64,000 bases of DNA from a virus: positions 1-64,000 of IMG/VR virus record IMGVR_UViG_3300031758_008397. One strand, 5' to 3'. Positions 37,006-45,652 of the stretch are shown here, one piece after another. The notes below the pieces were generated by a model. It had not been told where the DNA came from, did no database searches, and worked only from the letters and a program-made list of their open reading frames with translations. A program made the translations under genes and the position numbers. Within the stretch, counting starts at the first letter, position 1, and each line of letters opens with the position of its first letter.

Positions 37006-37503
37006 ATGCTGCTTGTTAATTGTCCTTATATATATGAAATGAATTGCACTAATGCAGGAGAGAAATGCTCTGAATGTATTGCTGGTGTTGGTACTGGTAA
37101 ATTATATTATAAGCCCCTTAATAGAAAAATAAAGGACTTAAAAGATCATCCTGCTAAAGACATTAAAGCCAGTAATAGAGGTAAAGAATGTAATAAAAGA
37201 GGTAGAAAAGTAGAGGCTCAATTAGTAAAAGATTTTGGCTTAGAAGCCACTGAAGCTAGTGGAGCAAAGTTTAGAGATGGTGATGGTATATTACTACTTC
37301 CTAATGGTGATGAAATACATATATCTATTAAGAGTAGAACTACAGTAAATAAGTTAGCTATTACTCCAAAAGAATATAGAATAGATGAAATACATTTAAT
37401 TAATAGTAAAGAATATGGAACTATTGTTATAATGTCTAAACTTGTATTTGATCAGTTGGAGAATGGATATGTCAGACAAGAACAAGAGACAATACAGCCT
37501 TAA
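37006..37503 (+). CDS. PD-(D/E)XK nuclease-like protein
   Basis: A 165-residue protein. The N-terminus has cysteines in a possible zinc site (NCPYIYEMNC, EKCSEC). The middle resembles Holliday-junction-type nucleases: RKVEAQLVKDFG, then ASGAKFRDGDGILLLPNGDEIHISIKSRTT. The usual acidic residue of the E-x-K element is Ser here (SIK), so activity is uncertain. Close to recombination genes. Confidence 0.45.
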   Translation: MLLVNCPYIYEMNCTNAGEKCSECIAGVGTGKLYYKPLNRKIKDLKDHPAKDIKASNRGKECNKRGRKVEAQLVKDFGLEATEASGAKFRDGDGILLLPNGDEIHISIKSRTTVNKLAITPKEYRIDEIHLINSKEYGTIVIMSKLVFDQLENGYVRQEQETIQP

Positions 37504-37807
37504 AGAGCTTTCTGGTAAGTATAAAAGAAAGTTAAAGAGAATAAATAAGAGAGTATTAAAAGCTCAACTAAATAGAGAAATAATTAAAGAACTAGATAAA
37601 AATCCTGTTGATGATTTAGTTATGAGTGGGCGGATTACTGACGCTAATTATCAAGATTATAATACACTTGAACATGATGATTGGTTAAGGTATCTAGGAA
37701 GAACTTGGACATTAGAAGATGAGTTAGAATATTGTGATCAAGTGTATGAAGATTGCAACTTTGAACAAGAGGAGGATAAAATAATTAAAGCTATGGAAGC
37801 TCTTTAA
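37469..37807 (+). CDS. hypothetical protein, possibly truncated by TAA
   Basis: A 112-residue charged helical protein from ATG 37469 (ATG 37463 is also in frame), overlapping the previous gene. The TAA at 37805-37807 is followed in the same frame by 37 more codons of protein-like sequence. Confidence 0.5.
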   Translation: MSDKNKRQYSLKELSGKYKRKLKRINKRVLKAQLNREIIKELDKNPVDDLVMSGRITDANYQDYNTLEHDDWLRYLGRTWTLEDELEYCDQVYEDCNFEQEEDKIIKAMEAL

Positions 37808-37921
37808 GATGTTAGAGACTATCAACAAGCTTTTATAGAGTTGAGTAGTGAAGGAAGGGTTAATAAATACTTCAAGGGAGGTATTAATACTTTTATAGAA
37901 GATTTTAATAATGCATTAGAA
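37808..37921 (+). other. in-frame extension beyond a TAA
   Basis: After TAA the same frame continues DVRDYQQAFIELSSEG to a stop at 37921. There is no ATG start here; a TTG is possible. It may be a lost C-terminus, a readthrough extension or a tiny separate gene. Confidence 0.35.
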
Positions 37922-37924
37922 TAA

Positions 37925-37933
37925 TTAAGTTTG
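37925..37933 (+). promoter_or_regulatory. TTAAGTTTG motif before the recombinase gene
   Basis: Exact copy 35 bases before the GTG start of the UvsX-like gene, the first gene after a small gap. Confidence 0.4.
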
Positions 37934-37967
37934 CCTCTTAAGGTTAATCTTATTAGGTATTATGTAA

Positions 37968-38984
37968 GTGGATTTAAAAGAGTATGTAAAGCTAACTGAA
38001 AAGGTAGTTGGTAAAAAGCAAGTTTGTATTGGTAACCAAGTTGAAGTTGAAAGATTTAAACTTGAATCTCCTTCTATAAATCACTTGTTAGGTGGCGGCG
38101 TTCCACATGGTACTATTATTGAAATATATGGGCCAGAACAAACAACTAAGTCATTGTTAGCTATGTATATAGCAGCTCAACTACAAAAACAAACTGATAG
38201 ATTTGTTGGCTATGTACAGGCTGCAGAGTTTGGCTATACTTCTTGTCATGCTACTAATATAGGATTAGACCCAGATAAAGTATTATTAGTAGATGCAACA
38301 AGTGCTGAAGAAGCCTTACAATGTACTAGATCATTTCTTACTGAAGACTTCTGTGCTGTCATTATTGATAGTGTTGCTGGCTTAGTTCCAGAGAAGTTAA
38401 CAGATGAAAGTAAAGAGATTGGTGATGTATTTGTAATGGGTATTAGAGCTAGACTGTTAAGTGAAAATCTTCCACAGTTTAGTGTTAAATGTAAAAAGAA
38501 TGATGTAGTACTTATTCTTATTAATCAGGTTAGAAATACTAACTTAAGTGGATATGGTAATCCAGAAGGTAGTATGGGTGGTAAGGGTTTACCTTATTGG
38601 GCTTCTATTAGACTAATGACAACTAAGAAGGCTCTTAAATCACCAGATGAAGAAGGCATTAATAACTTTGATGTTCAGATTAAATGTATAAAATCTAAAT
38701 ATGGTAAAGCACTAAGAAGCATTGAAATGCAAGTAGATCTTGAACAAGATAGTATTGATAAAACTATTACTAATACTAATTACAATAAGTATATAGATGT
38801 AATTAGAATGGCCAAGAAGGAGGAACTAATAAAGGTTGCTGGTTCTTGGATCACATTAAGTTTGCCAAATTTAAGCTCTGAAGAGCCAATTAAAGTTCAA
38901 GGGGAAAACAACTTAGAAGCTAAACTAAGAGAAGATCCTGAACTATTTGAAGCTTTAAGAGATGCTGTTAATTCTAAATGTTAA
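37968..38984 (+). CDS. uvsX: UvsX/RecA-like recombinase
   Basis: A 338-residue recombinase that forms filaments on single-stranded DNA to drive strand exchange. The start is GTG 37968, since ATG 37962 is followed by a stop. The P-loop reads GPEQTTKS (residues 55-62), with Thr where RecA has Gly; T4 UvsX also has a changed P-loop, GPSKSFKS. Walker B-like AVIIDSVAGLVP lies near residue 130, and ILINQVRNTN (near 183) and PEGSMGGKGLPYWAS match RecA motifs. Acidic C-terminus. Confidence 0.88.
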   Translation: MDLKEYVKLTEKVVGKKQVCIGNQVEVERFKLESPSINHLLGGGVPHGTIIEIYGPEQTTKSLLAMYIAAQLQKQTDRFVGYVQAAEFGYTSCHATNIGLDPDKVLLVDATSAEEALQCTRSFLTEDFCAVIIDSVAGLVPEKLTDESKEIGDVFVMGIRARLLSENLPQFSVKCKKNDVVLILINQVRNTNLSGYGNPEGSMGGKGLPYWASIRLMTTKKALKSPDEEGINNFDVQIKCIKSKYGKALRSIEMQVDLEQDSIDKTITNTNYNKYIDVIRMAKKEELIKVAGSWITLSLPNLSSEEPIKVQGENNLEAKLREDPELFEALRDAVNSKC

Positions 38985-39013
38985 TTTAAAAAAATAAGGA
39001 CTGAAATTTAATT

Positions 39014-39277
39014 ATGGAACCTACTAATAATACTTCATTGGTTGATCTTATTCAAAATGACCCTGAGGTTATTACCGTTGCTGAAGCTAAATCTTCAAAG
39101 ACTAAATCTTCTAGACAAGTTAATCTAACTACTATTCTTGCTCAATTGTCAGAGTTTACTTCTGAGGAAATCATGAGTTATCCTATTAATACTATTAGAG
39201 GTATTAAAACTCAAGGTAATAGAATTTCTAGTGTTTATGCTAAAGGCGTTGAAGAGTTGAATAATTCTGATGGCTAA
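39014..39277 (+). CDS. hypothetical small protein
   Basis: An 87-residue protein between the recombinase and polymerase genes. Central basic and Ser-rich segment, rest helical. Overlaps the next gene by 8 bases. Not recognised. Confidence 0.5.
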   Translation: MEPTNNTSLVDLIQNDPEVITVAEAKSSKTKSSRQVNLTTILAQLSEFTSEEIMSYPINTIRGIKTQGNRISSVYAKGVEELNNSDG

Positions 39278-39719
39278 AACAAGCAATCCAATTCAAACAA
39301 CAATAAAAGATTTTAAAAATCTTTTTACTAAAGAAGGCTTGAAGAAGATTTCTATTGATGATTTACTTTTATTGAAAGCCACTTTAGATTATGGAAATGA
39401 AAGGCTGAATGAACTGTCAGAGATACTTTCTTCTGCATCTTTGGGTGTGTCTCCTAATAAGAATGCCAGAAATAACTATGCAAGGAATAATACTTCTTAT
39501 GTAACTGGTTCTGTGCAGCCAATATTACCCTCAACAACTGGAAATGAGTTAGCACAAGTTAATTCAATAAGTAATTTTGATACTTCTGCAGTTGGTTTAT
39601 ATGATGCAGAAGCAGAGGCTAGAGCACAAAATGAGTTGTTCTTACAAACGGTTTCAGAACAACTGCCAGATGAAGTTGAAGTATTAGAAGAAATCTTTGG
39701 CTCAGTAGAAGATGCATAA
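39270..39719 (+). CDS. hypothetical protein
   Basis: A 149-residue protein with helical N-terminus and acidic C-terminus, overlapping the polymerase gene by 8 bases. A 9-bp hairpin lies 35 bases inside it. It could be a replication accessory protein, judged by place only. Confidence 0.5.
   Translation: MAKTSNPIQTTIKDFKNLFTKEGLKKISIDDLLLLKATLDYGNERLNELSEILSSASLGVSPNKNARNNYARNNTSYVTGSVQPILPSTTGNELAQVNSISNFDTSAVGLYDAEAEARAQNELFLQTVSEQLPDEVEVLEEIFGSVEDA
39305..39325 (+). promoter_or_regulatory. 9-bp hairpin inside a gene start
   Basis: AAAAGATTT (39305-39313) pairs with AAATCTTTT (39317-39325) across three bases, 35 bases into the gene at 39270. Confidence 0.5.
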
Positions 39720-42700
39720 TAGTAATATATATTCTTATATTACTACTCAAGAGTTGTTAGAACAAATAATAGATGTTCTAACAACTCTTTCAAAAGAAGA
39801 AGTGGTAAATGTTGGTATTGACTTTGAAGGCTATGTTAAAGATGAATATAGACTTGTAAGCTCAGGTTTAGATTGCTACTGTAATAAGCTAAGACTTATA
39901 AGTATTAATTGGATTGGTAATGATGGCCCAACAGTTGTAGTTGAATTAAATACTGTTGATATACTGCCCTTCTTAAATCTAATAAAGAATAATAATAGAT
40001 TTATTGTATGGGCGCATAATGCAACCTTTGAAATAAGACAGATTAAACATCACTATAATATTGAAATGAACAATATATACTGTTCAATGGTTATGTTTAA
40101 TACTTTATATGTATCTATTGGATGGAGACAAAGTAAGTTGGCAATTGGTAGTAGTTTAGGCTCTATCATGAGACACTTTGCAGGAGTTGTAATGGATAAA
40201 ACATTACAAACATCTGATTGGTCTAGCCCTATTCTTAGTAAAGCTCAGTTGGAATATTCAGCAATGGATGTTAATACTAAGTGGTTAGAATTATGTATAA
40301 ATGTTAAAGAAAGTCTTATAAGTTATTATGAACAAGAGTATGCATTTAATCTAGATCAAGATGCAATGAGAATCTTAGCTATTGTTGAGTATGTTGGTTT
40401 TAATATTGATAAAGTTAAGATGAATAGCTTTATTAAAGAATTAGAACAACTATCTAATGATACTAAGATTAAGTTAGCAAGACAATTAGATCAGCCATTA
40501 TCAGTGTCTTTAGTTGAAGATGAGGATGGTATCTTACAACAATCTTTAACAGTATCTCCTATAGTAACAACTATTTTTAATAATCCTAAGAAGTTAGGTA
40601 CTATTATTAATAGTAAGTTCAAAGTTAATTTAACTGCTTTGAACGCTGCTATTATGAAAGAGTTTCTTTCTAATCAAGATGATGATGAAGATGAGGAAGA
40701 CACTGATGATGTAGATTTAGAAATGATATCTAATAAGCAAGATGCAAAGGAGGTTATAAATACTTTTATTGTATATAAAAGACAGGAAAAACTAATAACA
40801 GAGATTAGTAAATATAACTCTATTGTTAGTCCAATAACTGGTGCTTTACATGCTACTACTAATCCTGTGGGGGCTGGAACTGGTAGAATGTCATCTTCTT
40901 CTAGTATTATTGTTGGTGATAAAAAGTTTAAGATGAATTTACAACAGGTAATTGCTAGAGGCAATTATGACATTAGAAGCGGTTTTATAGCTAGACAAGA
41001 TTATGTTATTGCTGGCATTGACTTTAGTTCACAAGAAGTATTAACTGCAATGGCTTATGCTAAAGATGAAGCGGGTTTAGCACCCTTTTATCAAAAGAAA
41101 AAACAGTTATATCTATTAGATAATAATGGAAATCAAATACTTAATAAGAAAGGTAAACCTGTAGAAGATCCTTATACTGATCCTCATACTGTAGCTGCTA
41201 TGGGCTTATGTCCAGCTTTAAAGAATTATCCAGCAGAACTTATTAGAGAAATGGCTGAGGGTAATCATAAGAATTTTAAATATACTTATAATAATAAAGA
41301 TCTATTATATTTAGATGTATATAATAAATCTATAAATGATCTACAAACCTATTTAGGATGTAGTATTGAAGAAGCTACTAATATTATTAATATATTAAGT
41401 AGTATACCTTCTTCTACAGACTTCAGATTTCAAGGGAAGATTTTAAACTTTAGTGTTATTTATGGTAAGACTGAACAAGGTTTATCTGAAGACTTAAAAT
41501 GTTCTGTTGAAGATGCAGCTAAAGTATTACATAGTTATTTTAGTCAATTCTTTAAGCTTAAAGAGTGGCTTGATAATAGTGCTAAAGAAGCAATTAGATG
41601 TAAAAGAATAAGGCTACCAACTGGCAGATGGTTATGGGTAGATGAATCTAATTCAAAGGGAAATGATGCTTCAGCTCAAAGAAAGGGTCCAAATGGATAT
41701 GTTCAAGGATTTTGTGCTGATCAACTAAAAGTAACCCTGCCATATGTTAGAAAGTATTTAGAAGAAGTAAATAATAGATACAAAGTTAGAAATTGTATTG
41801 TAGCTTTAGTGCATAGCCCTTATCATTGTGCACTTTAAACCCTGTTATGCTATAATTAAAATATAGTTTTAGTTTAATGTAATGGAAACAATTTATTTGC
41901 GTGGAAAAGAAGTTTTATTAGACAAGTCAACAGTAGATTTACTTGACTTATTAAATGTCAAATTATTTATTGCACCTTCAGAAGATTATGTAGGATGCTA
42001 CTTTAATAGACGAAGTATGTATTTACATCAATTTTTGATGTGTCCTTTAAAAGGATATGTTGTTGATCATCTTGATAGAAATAAATTAAATAACTGTCTT
42101 TCTAATTTGAAAGTAGTTACATATTCTGTAAACATACATAACAGATTAAGGGCTAAACCTTTAAGTGGTTATTATGGAATTAGAGAAAAGATTCTTAAAG
42201 ATGGTACTACTTCATATGCAGTATTAATAGCTAATTCAGGAATTACTTATCATAGAACCTTCTCAAATATTGAATCAGCAATAAAGTATTATGACTTAAA
42301 AGCTTTAGAATTATTTGAGAGCAGTGCTGTTTTAAACAACCCAGATACAATATTTTCTTTAGAAGAATTAAATTCTTTAGAAGAAGAAAGTAGAATTACT
42401 TCTCTAAGAGGTAAAAACTCTAGAAAGTTAAATGGGGATAAAAAGGGTGGCTTTTCTTTTAAAACTGAAAGAAATAGATGGGAAGTAAGAACCTGGAATG
42501 GAAACAAAATGAAGCGTAAATATTTTCATACCAAACAAGAAGCAGAAGATTATTTTAAAGTGGCTTTGCTGGAAACCCCTTAGAGCTTCTTAACTACAAA
42601 GCAATTAGGAATAATATACTTGATAGTTATAAAAACTAAGAAGATTGGGCAATCAGCAGGGGGATATAAAGATCTTGTATCTCCTTCAACGACTATCAAA

Positions 42701-43009
42701 AAGGTACATAATTATTATGTATAACTGAGTAGAGTAAGGTACAGTGTATCTGAAAAGCAGGGAGTATAGAAATATACTATGATATAGTCTGATCTTATAT
42801 GAAAGTATAAGAGTGTTAAAGGAAACGTTTAGCATGTAACATAAATGGATGAAATTGTATATGAGTTGCATAAAGACTCAGCAGAAGAAGTGGGAAATAA
42901 ACTAAGAGATATGATGGAAACAATACAAGGTGATATGTTAAAGCAATACTTTGATTGTGAGACTGGTGGTTTTAGTAGTTTAACAATTGCTCCTTGTTGG
43001 AAGAAATAA
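39712..43009 (+). CDS. polA: family A DNA polymerase with 3'-5' exonuclease, split by a group I intron
   Basis: Exons 39712-41814 and 42848-43009 join to 754 residues. The N-terminal exonuclease domain has DFEG (near residue 43), HNATFEIRQ (near 103) and SAMDVNTKW. Polymerase motif A is GIDFSSQE with Asp437, motif B is KILNFSVIYGKTEQGL, and motif C is rebuilt by splicing as VH-DEIVYE: His701 ends exon 1 and Asp702 starts exon 2. Without splicing the protein lacks the catalytic Asp of motif C. A perfect 15-bp hairpin lies 37 bases after the start. Confidence 0.93.
39749..39789 (+). promoter_or_regulatory. 15-bp hairpin inside the polymerase gene start
   Basis: AAGAGTTGTTAGAAC (39749-39763) pairs perfectly with GTTCTAACAACTCTT (39775-39789) across 11 bases. 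It lies 37-77 bases after the start of the polymerase gene. Confidence 0.8.
41815..42847 (+). mobile_element. group I intron (E) in the DNA polymerase gene
   Basis: It begins after GTGCAT and ends ATG just before GATGAA, so the exon ends in T and the intron ends in G. Core elements TTGCTGGAAACCCC, GGCAATCAGCAGG, CAACGACTATC and GATATAGTCTGATC occur in group I order between about 42565 and 42795. Its tail differs from those of introns A, B and D. It carries an HNH endonuclease gene whose 3' end overlaps the start of the core. Confidence 0.87.
41882..42583 (+). CDS. HNH homing endonuclease with AP2-like domains, in intron E
   Basis: A 233-residue protein. The HNH motif is VVDHLDRNKLNNCLSNLKVV (near residue 60). 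Two AP2-like DNA-binding segments follow (SGYYGIREKI...SYAVLIANS, and GGFSFKTERNRWEVRTW). The last codons, reading ALLETP then TAG, are the GCTGGAAACCCC core string of the ribozyme, so one sequence serves both. Confidence 0.85.
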   Translation: METIYLRGKEVLLDKSTVDLLDLLNVKLFIAPSEDYVGCYFNRRSMYLHQFLMCPLKGYVVDHLDRNKLNNCLSNLKVVTYSVNIHNRLRAKPLSGYYGIREKILKDGTTSYAVLIANSGITYHRTFSNIESAIKYYDLKALELFESSAVLNNPDTIFSLEELNSLEEESRITSLRGKNSRKLNGDKKGGFSFKTERNRWEVRTWNGNKMKRKYFHTKQEAEDYFKVALLETP

Positions 43010-43010
43010 T

Positions 43011-43304
43011 ATGACAGAAGATATAAGTATTAAGAAACTATATAAGTTTAACTTAAACCATCTTTATGGTATCTTAGAAGGTTTATTTGTCTCAACATAG
43101 GTAGAAGTTAAAAATATTATTGGTTCTACTTTATATTTAGGAGAAGTTGCTGGTAAACATAGTGAGGTTATAAAAGTCTTAGAATAGGACCATTTAATAG
43201 AGTTAGATGTAAGTCAACTTACTATTGAAAACTTATTAAATGCTAATAATAGAGAGACTAATATTTGTGGTTGTAATCCTTTTGACTATTTAGAAGAAAG
43301 ATAA
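43011..43304 (+). CDS. small phage protein interrupted by two in-frame TAG codons
   Basis: From ATG 43011 the frame runs 97 codons to TAA 43304, with TAG at 43098 (codon 30) and 43185 (codon 59). The sequence around both is clearly protein-like: GILEGLFVST-TAG-VEVKNIIGSTLYLGEVAGKHSEV and VIKVLE-TAG-DHLIELDV. The LYLGE-x3-GKHSE string resembles a small protein common in phages. Reading TAG as Gln would give one 97-residue protein; otherwise it is a pseudogene or mis-assembled. TAG is a normal stop elsewhere in the window. Confidence 0.5.
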
Positions 43305-43350
43305 GTTATACTTTAAGTCTGTATTTAATGAAAAATACTTGAAATAAATT

Positions 43351-43920
43351 ATGACAAATTTAAATAAAATTACTAGCTTAGATTATATTAGAGATACAAT
43401 TTATAACTCTAAGTTTTCTACTTGGCTGATTAATAATTATTTGACCAGTCTTTTAACTAAAGATGATTGGAAATTAAAAACAGTTGATAGTAATATATTC
43501 TTTGATTTAAATGTTTCTACTGGTGTTAGTTTTATAAGAACTAAGTTTAATGTAGGAGTTATTCATATTGCAACTGAATCTGACTTAGATCAGGTGATTG
43601 AAAAGATTATGGAATATGGAGAAAGACCTGATTTAATAGCTAATCTTTTTTCAGAGACTATTAACTCAAATGGTGTTGTGTTTTTACAGCTAACTTATGA
43701 GACAAACATATATCAAGGTATGGACTTAGTTCCTTTCTTTAATCTTATCTTTGATCAAATTGAAATAATTAAAGAAGATGTTAGATATATGCTTAACTTA
43801 AAGATTGTAGATCCTAAGAACTTAGCTAGAAGTGATGAGTATGAAGATGATGATAGTGAAGATGATGATGGCTTAAGTGATGATCTTATAAGTCCTTATG
43901 ACGTAAAAGGAGATTCTTAA
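43351..43920 (+). CDS. hypothetical protein
   Basis: A 189-residue protein with a strongly acidic C-terminus (DEYEDDDSEDDDGLSDD). Its stop overlaps the ATG of the clamp gene. Acidic tails occur in single-stranded-DNA-associated proteins, but there is no other evidence for that role. Confidence 0.5.
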   Translation: MTNLNKITSLDYIRDTIYNSKFSTWLINNYLTSLLTKDDWKLKTVDSNIFFDLNVSTGVSFIRTKFNVGVIHIATESDLDQVIEKIMEYGERPDLIANLFSETINSNGVVFLQLTYETNIYQGMDLVPFFNLIFDQIEIIKEDVRYMLNLKIVDPKNLARSDEYEDDDSEDDDGLSDDLISPYDVKGDS

Positions 43921-45047
43921 TGTTATTTACAATTACAGATATCACTAGATTCAAAAATACTGCTAAACAGGCAATAAGCTTAGCAAATAATAAAACTGCA
44001 TCCTCCTTAGAACAATGTGTAGAAGTAACTGTCATAGGTGATCAGTTAAGCTTTACTGCTGTTAATAGTAATTATGGTGCTAAGTTCTTATATCCCTTAG
44101 AAGGTAATAGCAATGTAGATGGAACCTGCTTAATTCACTTTACCAAGTTGTCATTGTTACTAAGTAAAATACCAACAAAAGCATCTTACTTAAAAGTTAG
44201 TTTAAAGAATAATGTATTAAACTTTAGTCTTTTAAATATGGGTTCTATTGGTGAATCTATTTGGATTGATAATACTAGTCTGCATAATTCAGACTTCTTA
44301 GATGAGAATAAATATATTGTATTAGATGAAGACAATACTACTCTTATTCCTCATTTATTATCTGTTAGTGATATTGCTAAGACTTGTGATAGCAGTGTTA
44401 TTGGCTTTAAAGGTGACAGCAAAGAGTTAGTCATTAGTGGCAAGTTTGGCATAACAGGTAATAACTTGTTTATGTCTAAATTAGACTCTATTGGAAATAT
44501 AACTTTTGCTATTAAACCTGTTCTATTAAATAGTAGTTTATCCTTTCTAGGCAGCTCTGTAACTATAGGTTATAACAATAATAATAAGTGGCTAATGTTT
44601 AGCTCTGATAAAGGAGTTGTATGTTATAAGAGTCTTAGTTCTATAGTTAATATAGAAAAGACTATTAATAATATATATGCATTAGAAGCTGGTGGATGTA
44701 TTACAGTTAAGAGATCAGAGTTAGACTTGGCTATTGGTTTTCACACTGAAGGTGATTATATTTGTTTAAATAGTGATAAAAGTAATACTTTACTAGAGGT
44801 TTTTAGTACCACTAGTAAAGAGCCAGCAAAGTTAAAGCCAGAGTTATATGATGGTAATTTTGTTGATGTTAGATTAGAAGTTAATCACATTAAACAAGCA
44901 CTTAGCCTTACTAATAATAACTGTCCAGGAGTTACTATTAATCAAAGAGTTACAGCTCTAGTTGATACAGATATTACTATTTTAGTAATAAATAGTCCTG
45001 ATAGTGGGGCTATTGAAACAACAACAATTGTATATACATGTATATAA
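43920..45047 (+). CDS. probable sliding clamp (DnaN-like)
   Basis: A 375-residue protein, the length of a bacterial beta clamp, with three repeated beta-rich segments. Its place just before a UDG-fold gene and a clamp-loader gene supports the call. The sequence is divergent and I do not see a decisive motif. Start overlaps the previous stop. Confidence 0.5.
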   Translation: MLFTITDITRFKNTAKQAISLANNKTASSLEQCVEVTVIGDQLSFTAVNSNYGAKFLYPLEGNSNVDGTCLIHFTKLSLLLSKIPTKASYLKVSLKNNVLNFSLLNMGSIGESIWIDNTSLHNSDFLDENKYIVLDEDNTTLIPHLLSVSDIAKTCDSSVIGFKGDSKELVISGKFGITGNNLFMSKLDSIGNITFAIKPVLLNSSLSFLGSSVTIGYNNNNKWLMFSSDKGVVCYKSLSSIVNIEKTINNIYALEAGGCITVKRSELDLAIGFHTEGDYICLNSDKSNTLLEVFSTTSKEPAKLKPELYDGNFVDVRLEVNHIKQALSLTNNNCPGVTINQRVTALVDTDITILVINSPDSGAIETTTIVYTCI

Positions 45048-45051
45048 ATTT

Positions 45052-45225
45052 ATGTTAAGTCCAGAACAAAGAGCTTTGTATAGATCTCAGTTAATTGCTT
45101 ATTACTTTAATAAGCAAAAGAATAAAGATGAAAATACTATGGCTAAAATTAGAAGGCAGATTGTTAATCAAGATGATAAAGCATTAACTGATAATTATAA
45201 TTTAATTCCTGACATGCCTAAATGA
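45052..45225 (+). CDS. hypothetical small protein
   Basis: A 57-residue basic protein from ATG 45052, 4 bases after the clamp stop; an in-frame ATG at 45004 inside the clamp gene is less likely. A 10-bp hairpin lies 43 bases in. Confidence 0.5.
   Translation: MLSPEQRALYRSQLIAYYFNKQKNKDENTMAKIRRQIVNQDDKALTDNYNLIPDMPK
45095..45117 (+). promoter_or_regulatory. 10-bp hairpin inside a gene start
   Basis: TTGCTTATTA (45095-45104) pairs perfectly with TAATAAGCAA (45108-45117) across a three-base loop. Confidence 0.6.
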
Positions 45226-45437
45226 AAAATGAATTATTAGTTCAACTATTAGACTCTAAATTGCATACAGATCAAGCAGCAATAGTTGAACAAGCTTTAC
45301 TAGATATCTTAATTAATGAGAGAGCAGAAACTGCCCTTGTTAGAATAAAAGATGAAGTATATAGAGAAGTAGAAGATATGTCTAGACAAGATATTATTAA
45401 CTTGTTAAAGGAAAAATTAGAATGTCATGATGAATAA
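45222..45437 (+). CDS. hypothetical small protein
   Basis: A 71-residue acidic helical protein overlapping the previous and next genes. An 11-bp inverted repeat (45240-45250 with 45281-45291) lies near its start. Not recognised. Confidence 0.5.
   Translation: MKNELLVQLLDSKLHTDQAAIVEQALLDILINERAETALVRIKDEVYREVEDMSRQDIINLLKEKLECHDE
45240..45291 (+). promoter_or_regulatory. 11-bp inverted repeat inside a gene start
   Basis: GTTCAACTATT (45240-45250) pairs with AATAGTTGAAC (45281-45291); the 30-base loop makes this weaker than the other hairpins. Confidence 0.45.
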
Positions 45438-45651
45438 TACAACATTAAGTATTAACTTGCTTAAAGAATTATTAAATACTGATTTAACTTCAGAGCAGCT
45501 TAAATTATTAGATACATTTTTAATTGATAATCTAGTTAAAGATGCAGTAGATCCTTTTAAACAAAGGATTGAAAAAAGTGTTATAACTGGCGCTAGAGCA
45601 ATGACACATGATATTAAAACTGATGAACTAATAAAATATTTAGGTATTTAA
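45427..45651 (+). CDS. hypothetical small protein
   Basis: A 74-residue helical protein, related in style to the preceding small gene (both Leu- and Asp-rich). Overlaps it by 11 bases and is followed at once by the UDG-like gene. Confidence 0.5.
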   Translation: MMNNTTLSINLLKELLNTDLTSEQLKLLDTFLIDNLVKDAVDPFKQRIEKSVITGARAMTHDIKTDELIKYLGI

Positions 45652-45652
45652 A

